Positions 8,031-15,156 of a stretch of DNA of 17,563 nucleotides are shown one piece after another. The DNA is taken from the NCBI GenBank assembly GCA_937967705.1, contig CALCJG010000188.1:1-17563 (forward strand). The letters run 5' to 3'. The stretch is from an uncultured Spirochaetia bacterium. Its GTDB lineage: Bacteria > Spirochaetota > UBA4802 > JAGODF01. Below the pieces are notes generated by a model. That model was given only the letters and a program-made list of their open reading frames with translations. It was not told the DNA's origin and did no database searches. Within the stretch, counting starts at the first letter, position 1. Each line of letters starts with the position of its first letter. A program made the position numbers and the translations under genes.

Positions 8031-9167
8031 TCATGAGACGGATGGAACCGTCTCAACGGGAAGCGTAAAGACGAAACGGCTGCCTTCCCCGCTGCGGCTT
8101 ACCACTGAGATTGTGCCTCCGTGGAGCTCGATGAAACGCTTGCAGATGATCAATCCCAGCCCGCTGCCGGATTCACCCCGGGTCCCTTCCTTGTGAAGAA
8201 AACTATAAGTCGTGAAGAGATTATCGATGCTCTCCGGAGAGATGCCCATCCCTGTATCTTCCACGGATATGGTAACGACCGAGTCCTGCTCTGTTGCCAG
8301 CACCTTGATGGTGCCGTTTTCGGTGAACTTGATGGCGTTATTAATCAGGTTGTTCATGACCTGAAGGATTTTCATACGGTCGATAATGATTGTCTCGGTA
8401 GAAAGGGTGTGATGAAATTCGATTCGGATGTTTTTATCGATGGCGAGCAGTATGAAGTTGTTAAGGCTCAGATCGATGAGCTCGGGGATATTGGTCGGTT
8501 CCTTGTTAAGCTGAATGATGCCCGTCTCGATTTTGGAGATGTCCAGCAGTTCGTTTACAAGGGAATAGAGGTTCTCTGAGATGTCCAGAATTATATTGAG
8601 ATACCGCTTCTGCAGATCGTTTAGATCGCCCTTCTTGAGGAGGTAGTTGATGAAACCACCTATGGTGGAAAGAGGGGAACGGAGGTCGTGGGAAACTACA
8701 GAGAGAAACTCGTTCTTGAGTTCATTGAGTTTCTGCAGTTCCTTGAGGTTTTTTTCGTTCTCCCTCTTCAGTAGGACATGTTCGGCGGCCCTCTGTATGG
8801 TCAGTTTGAGTGTGGGGGCGTCTATGGGTTTCTCTATGAAATCGTAGGCGCCGAGCTTGATGGCCTGAATGGCCCCCTCGACGGAGGCGTAACCCGTAAG
8901 CACCAGGGGGAGGGTCTCGATCCCCTTCTGCTGGATGTAATCCATGATCTCGAAACCGGTTATATCAGGCATGTTGAGGTCGGTTACAACAATGTCATAA
9001 ATCCGGGAATCGAGCAGGGTAATCGCATCACCGCCATTGTCGGTTTTCTCGACATGATACCCTTCCTTGCTGAGAGTACGGGCCAGACGGGAAACGATTT
9101 TTTCCTCATCGTCGATCAGCAGAATGCTGATGCTGCCGTTATCAATCGCTTTGGTCGTTTCATCCAT
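8031..9167 (-). CDS. Soluble response regulator-histidine kinase (REC-HisKA-HATPase)
   Basis: Cytosolic two-component protein of 378 residues. A receiver domain comes first (~12-127): acidic pair D19-D20, phospho-acceptor D63 (TDLNMPD), T91 and K113 (EKPID). A coiled linker (~128-152) leads to a HisKA dimerisation domain with H160 in VVSHDLRSPLS. The HATPase domain (~250-370) shows the N box (NNLINNAIKFTEN), G1 (VEDTGMGIS) and G2 (GSGLGLIICKRF). All catalytic landmarks are intact. There is no membrane or sensory domain, so input must come by phosphorylation of the receiver or from a partner such as the adjacent HAMP-TPR protein. No DNA-binding regulator is visible in the window. The only good ATG is at 9167 and its ribosome site is weak. 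First gene of the cluster ending in uvrC. Confidence 0.93.
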   Translation of the reverse strand: MDETTKAIDNGSISILLIDDEEKIVSRLARTLSKEGYHVEKTDNGGDAITLLDSRIYDIVVTDLNMPDITGFEIMDYIQQKGIETLPLVLTGYASVEGAIQAIKLGAYDFIEKPIDAPTLKLTIQRAAEHVLLKRENEKNLKELQKLNELKNEFLSVVSHDLRSPLSTIGGFINYLLKKGDLNDLQKRYLNIILDISENLYSLVNELLDISKIETGIIQLNKEPTNIPELIDLSLNNFILLAIDKNIRIEFHHTLSTETIIIDRMKILQVMNNLINNAIKFTENGTIKVLATEQDSVVTISVEDTGMGISPESIDNLFTTYSFLHKEGTRGESGSGLGLIICKRFIELHGGTISVVSRSGEGSRFVFTLPVETVPSVS

Positions 9168-9453
9168 GGGGAACCGTCAGATATCGGGAAAAGTTATTGT
9201 GGGAAGTACTTCACGCCTCAAAGATTAAAACTATATAAGGCATCATGACTTCTCATTCTGAATTATGCAGAGCAGAGGGTAATTAATGCAAGAAAAATTA
9301 TCCATCCCGGGGTAAATATTGCCATAGCCGTGCAATAATGCAATATCTCCATTGATTATCCCAACTTTCGGGCCGATATTATAAATAGAGATGGTCTTTT
9401 CTTATGGACCCTGAAATGATGTTTTTTATAACAGAGAATACAGGTATGAGCAT
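9168..9453. other. Divergent intergenic region between the kinase and HEAT operons
   Basis: This 286-bp AT-rich spacer must hold both promoters. On the plus strand, TTGATT (9352-9357) and TATTAT/TATAAA (9377-9385) are promoter-like but spaced 19 or more bases apart. On the minus strand, TTGCAT and CATAAT around 9260-9295 are about 18 bases apart. A 7-bp inverted repeat ATATTGC/GCAATAT lies at 9316-9322 and 9340-9346. None of these is strong enough to call alone. No RNA gene was seen. Confidence 0.4.
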
Positions 9454-10863
9454 ATGTTGATACAGATGGATATTAAGAGCGGGGCAGGGGCATGGCGATA
9501 TGCGGTGATGATTCTCCTTTTCCTTTCCCTTCTGTCACCCCTTGGTGGTCAGACGAAGAAACCTCTGAAGTCGGCAGATAAGAAACAGCCTCCCCAAAAA
9601 GCGGAGAGTGTAAAAAAGCCTGATTCTAAGACAATTCCGAAGGGTAAAGGAGATGCCAAGAAAAAGGAACCTGTAAAGAACGATAAGGGAGATGCTTCCA
9701 AGGGAAATGAAAAAAAGTCCCGTAAAGCTGAGACCGAGGAAAAGCGTAAAGAACGGGAAAAAAAGATGATCGAATGGATCGAGCAGACCCTGGAATACGG
9801 CATACAGAAAGACCGTCGTGAGGCTATCAACAATATTCTTAGAGTCCGTGATGAAGCAGAGAAGAAAAGGTTGGGCATGAAGGTGTCGGATGTGCTGAAA
9901 ACAGAAAGTGATGCAGAGGTCAAAGTCAAGGGCCTGACCGTGCTCGGCGAGATAAAGCTCTCCGAGGCATCTCCCGTTATACAGGAACTGCTGGACGATC
10001 CCTCTGAAGATGTCTGTGTCGCCGCAGTTTACGCGATAAACAGTTTGAAGGACAAGAGCGCCTCGGACAGGCTGATTGCCAAATTGGGAGGACAGGATTT
10101 TTCAAAAAATTCCCAGCTCATGGAGGCTTTGATCACGACTCTGGGAGATCTGGGAGAAATCAAAGCCAAGGATCTGGCGCTGAAGAAGATCAAGGACAAC
10201 AAGTCCAGCGCGCATAACCGGGAAATCCTGGTGTTGATGCTGGGAAAAATAGGGGCTGTGGACAGCAAGGATTTTCTTCTTAGTTTGCTGAAGAACGACG
10301 ACGAGGACCTGTCCGTGAGGGCTTATGCCGCCAACTCACTGGGACGCCTGAATGTCCGGGAGGCTTCGGCTGAGATTGACAAGGTGGTTAAACAGATTGA
10401 AAGCTATCCCTACAAAAAAAAGCAGCAGTATTATACTCTCTATATCTACTGTATTGCCGCCATGGCCAAACTGGGAGATGAAAAAGCCTTTCCCAGGCTC
10501 ATGAACGCTATGCGCAGTGACAGCGCCGGTGTGCGGCTGAGGGCCATCAATCTCATCAAAGAATTCAAAGATAAAAGAACAATTGACATTTTAAAATATA
10601 AAATGAATCATGATCCCAATCCCAAGGTTCAGCGTGAGGCCCGCAAGGCCCTGGAAGAGATCGAAGGGACGGCCAAAGAAACGGACAAGAAGGAAGAGGG
10701 TACCGCCCAACCGGTAAAAAAGGGGAAGGAAGCAAAGGAAAAACCCCAACCGGGAAAGGAAAAGAAACCGGCGGACGAAGGGATAAAACCTGACGACAGG
10801 CCGGTTAAAAAGGATGCTCCGGGACCTAAAAAAAAGGAGACCAAAAAAATGGTCCTCCCCTGA
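9454..10863 (+). CDS. Exported HEAT-repeat protein with Lys-rich flanks (469 aa)
   Basis: Probable periplasmic scaffold protein. The N-terminus has a basic stretch and a hydrophobic core (~17-32, AVMILLFLSLLSPLGG) typical of a signal peptide; no lipobox Cys is seen. A Lys/Pro/Glu-rich low-complexity stretch (~34-105) leads to a helical array of HEAT-like repeats (~115-400), with recurring patterns such as KVKGLTVLGEIK, CVAAVYAINSLKD, VRAYAANSLGRL, VRLRAINLIKEF and VQREARKALEEI. A second Lys/Glu/Pro-rich tail (~405-469) ends the protein. HEAT arrays bind proteins, so no reaction is implied. The start ATG has a modest CAGG upstream; an internal ATG at residue 5 is an alternative. It leads a tight three-gene plus-strand group. 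Function unknown. Confidence 0.87.
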   Translation: MLIQMDIKSGAGAWRYAVMILLFLSLLSPLGGQTKKPLKSADKKQPPQKAESVKKPDSKTIPKGKGDAKKKEPVKNDKGDASKGNEKKSRKAETEEKRKEREKKMIEWIEQTLEYGIQKDRREAINNILRVRDEAEKKRLGMKVSDVLKTESDAEVKVKGLTVLGEIKLSEASPVIQELLDDPSEDVCVAAVYAINSLKDKSASDRLIAKLGGQDFSKNSQLMEALITTLGDLGEIKAKDLALKKIKDNKSSAHNREILVLMLGKIGAVDSKDFLLSLLKNDDEDLSVRAYAANSLGRLNVREASAEIDKVVKQIESYPYKKKQQYYTLYIYCIAAMAKLGDEKAFPRLMNAMRSDSAGVRLRAINLIKEFKDKRTIDILKYKMNHDPNPKVQREARKALEEIEGTAKETDKKEEGTAQPVKKGKEAKEKPQPGKEKKPADEGIKPDDRPVKKDAPGPKKKETKKMVLP

Positions 10864-10894
10864 GTTCCAACATAATTCTATTCAGGATAGAGCC

Positions 10895-11317
10895 ATGTAT
10901 AATAACAATTCCATAGAGAAGGGACGAATAAAGGACCGTGCGAGAGATTTCCTCATGCTCTCAGGGCTGATAATCGCTGCTGCCCTGGTGTCGATCGTCG
11001 TCATGGACATACTCCTTCTGCCGCTGGTGATGTTTGCCATCAAGCATAAAATGGTTTTCAATAATATCATCCGGTATTCTGCCGGAATAGGTGTCGTGCT
11101 GTTTCTGCTTTACGTACCCCTGAAAAAGGTTTTTTTCCTGAGGAAGCATGATGTGTCCGCCCCCCAGATCGCCCGGCATGTCCTGTCACGTCCTCTCGTC
11201 TATTTTCTTTACGGCCTGGCCTTTATCATACTGATTTTCGCTATCATTGCGATCATATACATGATGATGTCCTACAACGACTATATGATCTACAAGCATT
11301 TCAGCACCGGTAAATAA
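10895..11317 (+). CDS. Small three-TM membrane protein of unknown function (140 aa)
   Basis: I do not recognise a family. A polar N-terminus (~1-17) is followed by long hydrophobic stretches at ~18-49 (perhaps one long or two close membrane helices), ~55-76 and ~101-125. A short basic loop (LKKVFFLRKHD) lies between the last two, and a short polar tail ends the protein. The frame is open from 10814, inside the HEAT gene, but the ATG at 10895 is chosen because AGGA (10884-10887) lies seven bases upstream and the codons before it overlap HEAT coding sequence. It starts 31 bp after the HEAT stop and ends 18 bp before the hydrolase-like gene, so the three are likely co-transcribed. It could anchor a neighbour at the membrane; that is inference. 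Confidence 0.8.
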   Translation: MYNNNSIEKGRIKDRARDFLMLSGLIIAAALVSIVVMDILLLPLVMFAIKHKMVFNNIIRYSAGIGVVLFLLYVPLKKVFFLRKHDVSAPQIARHVLSRPLVYFLYGLAFIILIFAIIAIIYMMMSYNDYMIYKHFSTGK

Positions 11318-11335
11318 GGGGAAGCAGGGCGGGCA

Positions 11336-12286
11336 ATGGCCACCATCAACGATTTCGACAGATTTTTCCTCAACCTGCCCCCCTTCGACAGGGAAGACAA
11401 TTTCGAGGAATACTGGGACAATTCCCTTCGGACCCTGAAACAGATTCCCATCGAACCGAAGTACGAGCACGCGAAGAAAAGCTCCCATCCCGGTTTCAAC
11501 ACCTACAACATCACCTACCGAAGCTACAACAAGGCCATCGTCATGGGTCAGCTACTAATCCCAGACGGAGTCGACCGTCCGAAAGTGGTCATCGTACTGG
11601 GGGATTACAATCAGCCGATGCCCTACCGGGGATTCCCGCTGGACAAGACGGTCGCTTATTTCTTTCTGCGTCTGCGGGGTCACGAGCTTTTGCTCTTCGA
11701 CAGGAATCAGGGAGAGGAGAAACCCCCAAGCCCCGGGTATATGGCGGAAAATCTGATTGACCGGGAGAACTTTTACGTCAAAGGGATATACCTTGATGCC
11801 TATCGGGCCATTGATATGCTTCGATTGAAGAACCTGGTGGACTGCAGCGCCGTTGGGTATATCGGCAAGGGTCTGGGGGCGGCAGCGGCTCTCTTCGCGG
11901 CCTCCCATTCTTCCCGGGTCAGGGCCCTGGTGCTGGATACCCCTGCCTTCGTTTATCTCAATATGAGCCAGAACCTTTCCACCGGAGATACGGCCAATGA
12001 GATCAATGCCTTCCTGGCCCATCATAAGATAAAGAACAAGGCGATCAAGAAAAACCTCACCTATTTCGATGCCCTCAACTTTTCTGATGCGATATCCTGC
12101 CCCTGTCTTGTAACCCTGGGTTTCAAGGACAACATATCACCCCCGGAATGCATCTTCGCGCTTTTTAACCACCTGATCTGCGATAAGACCATCGAGGTCT
12201 ATCCCGATGAAGGAAATGAGGCGGGGGGAGAAAAACAGTTCCGGAAATCGGTAAAATGGATATCGGAGATTTTAAACAGGGACTAA
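11336..12286 (+). CDS. AXE1-family alpha/beta-hydrolase homologue lacking catalytic Ser and His (316 aa)
   Basis: The protein follows the acetyl xylan esterase / cephalosporin-C deacetylase (AXE1) family end to end: the FEEYWDNSL start, ITYRSYNKA, the GDYN segment near the oxyanion Tyr, the FYVKGIYLDAYRAIDML helix, LTYFDALNFSD and GFKDNISPPECIFALFNHL. Family enzymes use a Ser-Asp-His triad to deacetylate sugars or cephalosporins. Here the nucleophile elbow reads G177-K-G179-L-G181 where GxSQG is expected, so Ser is Gly179. The acid D265 is kept. The terminal GHE motif reads G293-N294-E295, so His is Asn. Loss of both residues argues for a non-catalytic binding or scaffold role. There is no signal peptide, so it is probably cytosolic. 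Third gene of the HEAT group; its stop is 10 bp from the convergent pcm stop. Confidence 0.88.
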   Translation: MATINDFDRFFLNLPPFDREDNFEEYWDNSLRTLKQIPIEPKYEHAKKSSHPGFNTYNITYRSYNKAIVMGQLLIPDGVDRPKVVIVLGDYNQPMPYRGFPLDKTVAYFFLRLRGHELLLFDRNQGEEKPPSPGYMAENLIDRENFYVKGIYLDAYRAIDMLRLKNLVDCSAVGYIGKGLGAAAALFAASHSSRVRALVLDTPAFVYLNMSQNLSTGDTANEINAFLAHHKIKNKAIKKNLTYFDALNFSDAISCPCLVTLGFKDNISPPECIFALFNHLICDKTIEVYPDEGNEAGGEKQFRKSVKWISEILNRD

Positions 12287-12296
12287 ACGACCCTCC

Positions 12297-12962
12297 TCAT
12301 TCCGCCCGGGAAAGGATCAGCGGAACGAAAGAGGCCTCGCCGAGATCCTCTTCCTGCAGGACCCCGGAGCGTTTCCAATACTTCTTAATCATCTGCGATC
12401 CCCGGTGCTGAACCGGCAGTATAAGCGTGCCTTCTGGGCTCATGAGATCCCAGAGATCCTGTATCATCTCTTCTGCACAGGCCGCAACGATAATGGCGTC
12501 ATAGGGCCCCTTAAGCCTGGTAAAATCCTCGCTATGCAGGAGGGTGATGTTGTGGTAATTAAGCCTCAGCCGCAGTATATCAACAGCCCGTTTATGGAGT
12601 TCCTCAATCCGCTCGAGAGAAGAGACGGCGCGTGAGAGACGGCTCAGGACCGCAGCCTGATAGCCGGATCCCGTGCCTATCTCCAGGACGCTCTCGGAAC
12701 CGGAGAGATTGAGGGCCTGCACCATTCTTCCGATGGTGGAGGGTTTGGTGATCGTCTGGCCGTAACCTATGGGAAGGGGACGGTCCTCGTAAGCCCGGAA
12801 CCAGAGGGCCTCGGAAACGAAAACATGCCGGGGAACTTCCCTCAGGGCCGAAAGGACTCTACCGGAATAAATGCCGGCAGAGGTGAGACGGTTCACCATT
12901 TTCTCCCGTGCCAGGCTGAAGGGATCCCTTTCCTTAAGGTACAAAGTATCCCCCCCACTCAT
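12297..12962 (-). CDS. pcm: Protein-L-isoaspartate O-methyltransferase
   Basis: Uses S-adenosylmethionine to methylate L-isoaspartyl (and D-aspartyl) residues formed by protein ageing, which starts their repair. The 221-residue length is typical. The family N-terminal motifs are present (VLSALREVPRHVFV, then GYGQTITKPSTIGRM), followed by SAM motif I (VLEIGTGSGYQ), the acidic end of strand 2 (SLERIEEL), and YDAIIVAACAEEM with the later strand GTLILPVQ. The ATG at 12962 overlaps the end of the TPR-NHL-VWA gene by 29 nt, suggesting co-transcription and coupled translation, though the ribosome site (near GACGGGC) is weak. In many bacteria pcm lies near surE, nlpD or rpoS; here it does not. The downstream neighbour converges at 10 bp with no visible terminator. 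Confidence 0.95.
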   Translation of the reverse strand: MSGGDTLYLKERDPFSLAREKMVNRLTSAGIYSGRVLSALREVPRHVFVSEALWFRAYEDRPLPIGYGQTITKPSTIGRMVQALNLSGSESVLEIGTGSGYQAAVLSRLSRAVSSLERIEELHKRAVDILRLRLNYHNITLLHSEDFTRLKGPYDAIIVAACAEEMIQDLWDLMSPEGTLILPVQHRGSQMIKKYWKRSGVLQEEDLGEASFVPLILSRAE

Positions 12963-14970
12963 GGCCCGTCTGGCCCTTATAGTCCACCTCCAGCTTTACA
13001 TCGGACCACCATCCTTTGAAGGAGGGCAGTTTGAAGCTGTAATAGACCAGCACATAGCGACGCTCCTCAGATCCCTTCATCGTTTCGTAGAGGTTTTTAA
13101 GCTTGTCGATTTCCCCCGCCTTGTAAAGGGCCCCCCCTGTTTCTGTGGCGATCTTCTCTAAAACCGGGTTTTTCTCCTTGAAGGCGATGATGTAAACGGG
13201 GATGTAGTGGTTCCGGGCGTATTCTATGATGTATTGAGGGGAATACTTGGAAAAGGAGGTCTCGCTGACGCTCCCGTCGGTGATGAGAATCACCGCCCGC
13301 CGATTGACCCGGGGGACCAGGTCGTTCAGAGCGTTGTAGAGAACATTGCCGATGTTCTTGCCCGGAGCGTATTCCTTCTTCTCCAAGGCACGGAGAGCCC
13401 TCCGTCGGCTCCAGTCGAAGGGATTGCCGGTCCAGTAGTCTTCATTGAAATTCAGTACCTTGAGGGAATCGTTCTTTCTCATCCGGGAGAGAATGAATTC
13501 CGCAGCCCAGGGGATCTCCTTGTGGAAGGGCTGATTCTCCACGGAACGGTCCGTGCAGAGAACCATGGAGAGGGAGGTCTGCATCGATTTAAGGTAATCC
13601 ACATAAAGACTGGCGATGTTCGAACCGTCCTCGGTTATGCGGAAATTGCCCTTGTTAAGACCATAGATGGGTTTGCCGGTACGGCTCTTCACGTTGAGAT
13701 AAACGGCCACCACGGGGAATTTGGCCGTGTCAAAGGCGGTGATCTCCACCTCAAGGTTGGTGTAAGCGGACTGAAGGGGAGAGAAGAGGAAAACGGTTTC
13801 GTGATTGTAGTCCAGGCAGTAGAGATAACCGTCACGATCGAAGGTGGCGGAAAAAAGCTTGGAGAAGCTGCGTTTCTCATTGTCCCAGTGGGAAAACCAC
13901 TGGGAGGCATTGTTGAACAGATTGTAAAAGAGCAACCCTCCGAACTCGTCCGAGACGAGAAGATGATCCCTGTAGTGGGCGATGCTGCGGGGTTTTTCCA
14001 GTTTCTCCTGAGTGTAATTTTTTATAAAATTCCCCGAGTCATCAAAAGAGACGATACGCCGGTTGCCCGTGTCGGTGACGAAAACCTGATCCTTGTAAAC
14101 CGTCACGTCGGTGGGATTGGAGAACTGACCTTCGTACTCCCCTTGCTGACCGAACTGGAGGATGAAGTTGCCTTTGTTGTCGAACTTCTGAACCCGGCTG
14201 TTGCCGGAGTCCACCACGTAGAGATATCCCTTCTCATCGAAACAGAGGCCTTTGGGGCCGTGAAAGTGCCCTTCGCCGTTTCCCGGGGAACCAAAATTCT
14301 GCAAAGTCTTGAAAGCCGTAGTCATGATGTAGACGGAATCCTTCTTGAAGTCGGAGACCGCCAACTGCTCCTTGAAATAGTCTATACCGTAGAGACGGCT
14401 TTCAAAGGAGGGGGAGTAGGTGGTTACGCCATGGCCGTTGGTATCGATTTTTATAAGTTTGCCCCCGGAAAAGGATGTGATGTAAACGTTCTTCTCACGG
14501 TCGACGGTTACGTCTGTGGGCTGCGGAAACCGGAAGCGCTTCATGGCGGCGGAGGAATATTCCGTAGATAGGACGAAATGACCCGGCTGAAAGCTGCTTT
14601 CACCGCCCATCTGCCGGTATCTCAGGGTGTCGATTTTACCCTGAAGGGATACGTTGTCCGGGGTGATGGCCGCCAGGGATTCCCACTCCTTCAGGGCCTC
14701 GTCCACATATCCGGACAGCTTATAGGAACGGGCCAGGTACTCCCGGGCCGTGTGATATTCCGGGTATTCGGCAATCGCCTTGCGGAAAAATTCCACCGCG
14801 GCGAGATACTGGTTGTTGTTGAAGAAGATTACTCCCCTGCGGAAATGTTCCTTGGCTCGCTCGAAACGGGCCAGGTTGACCGTCGCGGCGCGGGCAGGAT
14901 TTGCGGATACCAGGACACAGGCGGAAAAACTGATTATCAGCAGGGTTGTTATGATAAATCGAGAGTGCAT
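12934..14970 (-). CDS. Exported TPR-NHL propeller-VWA fusion protein (678 aa)
   Basis: Probable periplasmic or surface protein of unknown ligand. A signal peptide (1-28) ends in the SPase I-like site ANPARA before ATV; C18 in the hydrophobic core (FSAC) makes a lipoprotein a weak alternative. TPR-like repeats (~35-105) are followed by an NHL-type beta-propeller (~140-400; PKGLCFDEKGYLYVVDSGNSR, NPTDVTV, VFVTDTGNRRI). Next come an Ig-like or VWFA-associated region (~405-465) and a von Willebrand A domain (~466-650). The VWA metal site reads D474-R-S476-V-E478, where DxSxS is usual; a later D565 (ITDGS) is kept. The ATG at 14970 is chosen over one at 15030 because AGGGGG lies 3 bases upstream, it begins the signal peptide, and a promoter-like sequence overlaps the extra codons. 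Overlaps pcm by 29 nt. Confidence 0.9.
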   Translation of the reverse strand: MHSRFIITTLLIISFSACVLVSANPARAATVNLARFERAKEHFRRGVIFFNNNQYLAAVEFFRKAIAEYPEYHTAREYLARSYKLSGYVDEALKEWESLAAITPDNVSLQGKIDTLRYRQMGGESSFQPGHFVLSTEYSSAAMKRFRFPQPTDVTVDREKNVYITSFSGGKLIKIDTNGHGVTTYSPSFESRLYGIDYFKEQLAVSDFKKDSVYIMTTAFKTLQNFGSPGNGEGHFHGPKGLCFDEKGYLYVVDSGNSRVQKFDNKGNFILQFGQQGEYEGQFSNPTDVTVYKDQVFVTDTGNRRIVSFDDSGNFIKNYTQEKLEKPRSIAHYRDHLLVSDEFGGLLFYNLFNNASQWFSHWDNEKRSFSKLFSATFDRDGYLYCLDYNHETVFLFSPLQSAYTNLEVEITAFDTAKFPVVAVYLNVKSRTGKPIYGLNKGNFRITEDGSNIASLYVDYLKSMQTSLSMVLCTDRSVENQPFHKEIPWAAEFILSRMRKNDSLKVLNFNEDYWTGNPFDWSRRRALRALEKKEYAPGKNIGNVLYNALNDLVPRVNRRAVILITDGSVSETSFSKYSPQYIIEYARNHYIPVYIIAFKEKNPVLEKIATETGGALYKAGEIDKLKNLYETMKGSEERRYVLVYYSFKLPSFKGWWSDVKLEVDYKGQTGHEWGGYFVP

Positions 14971-14973
14971 GAT

Positions 14974-14979
14974 CCCCCT
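14974..14979 (-). promoter_or_regulatory. Strong ribosome binding site fixing the TPR-NHL-VWA start
   Basis: AGGGGG on the minus strand sits just upstream (3 bases) of the ATG at 14970. This favours that start over the upstream in-frame ATG at 15030. Confidence 0.65.
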
Positions 14980-15003
14980 GTCATTAGTGTAGTCGTCGAG
15001 CAG

Positions 15004-15030
15004 ATTATGTCTTATTACAAGAAAAGTCAA
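15004..15030 (-). promoter_or_regulatory. Probable promoter of the TPR-NHL-VWA/pcm operon
   Basis: On the minus strand, TTGACT (15030-15025) is followed by CATAAT (15009-15004) at 15-base spacing, or by the overlapping TAATCT at 17-base spacing. It lies 35-60 bp upstream of the chosen start and just downstream of the uvrA hairpin, as expected for a separate transcript. Confidence 0.45.
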
Positions 15031-15055
15031 GTAAATTGTTTCTTATGGTCGCCTC

Positions 15056-15099
15056 TAAAAATCGCTTTTTTCATTCGTTACAAAAGAAAGCGATTTTTA
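15056..15099 (-). terminator. AT-rich inverted repeat, probable uvrA terminator
   Basis: Arms 15056-15071 and 15084-15099 pair over about 16 bp with one G-T wobble. They have a GCG core flanked by A and T runs, and the loop is 12 bases. It lies about 60 bp past the uvrA stop. The T-run is part of the stem, as in bidirectional terminators. Confidence 0.65.
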
Positions 15100-15156
15100 C
15101 TGATGCTTTGTGTCCAAAAGGGAATTTTAATTCAATTTATTGAGCTTCTTTATTTA

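Noticed and set aside
9316..9346. 7-bp inverted repeat ATATTGC/GCAATAT as an operator
   Set aside because: Short arms with a 17-base gap in AT-rich sequence are expected by chance; kept only as a note in the intergenic entry.
13207..14571. Long plus-strand open frame (454 codons) antisense to the TPR-NHL-VWA gene
   Set aside because: The minus strand encodes clear signal peptide, NHL and VWA features with a strong ribosome site; the plus frame has no recognisable domain and reflects codon bias of the real gene.
14971..15030. N-terminal extension of the TPR-NHL-VWA gene to 15030
   Set aside because: It would put charged residues before the signal peptide and overlap the promoter-like sequence; the start at 14970 has AGGGGG upstream.
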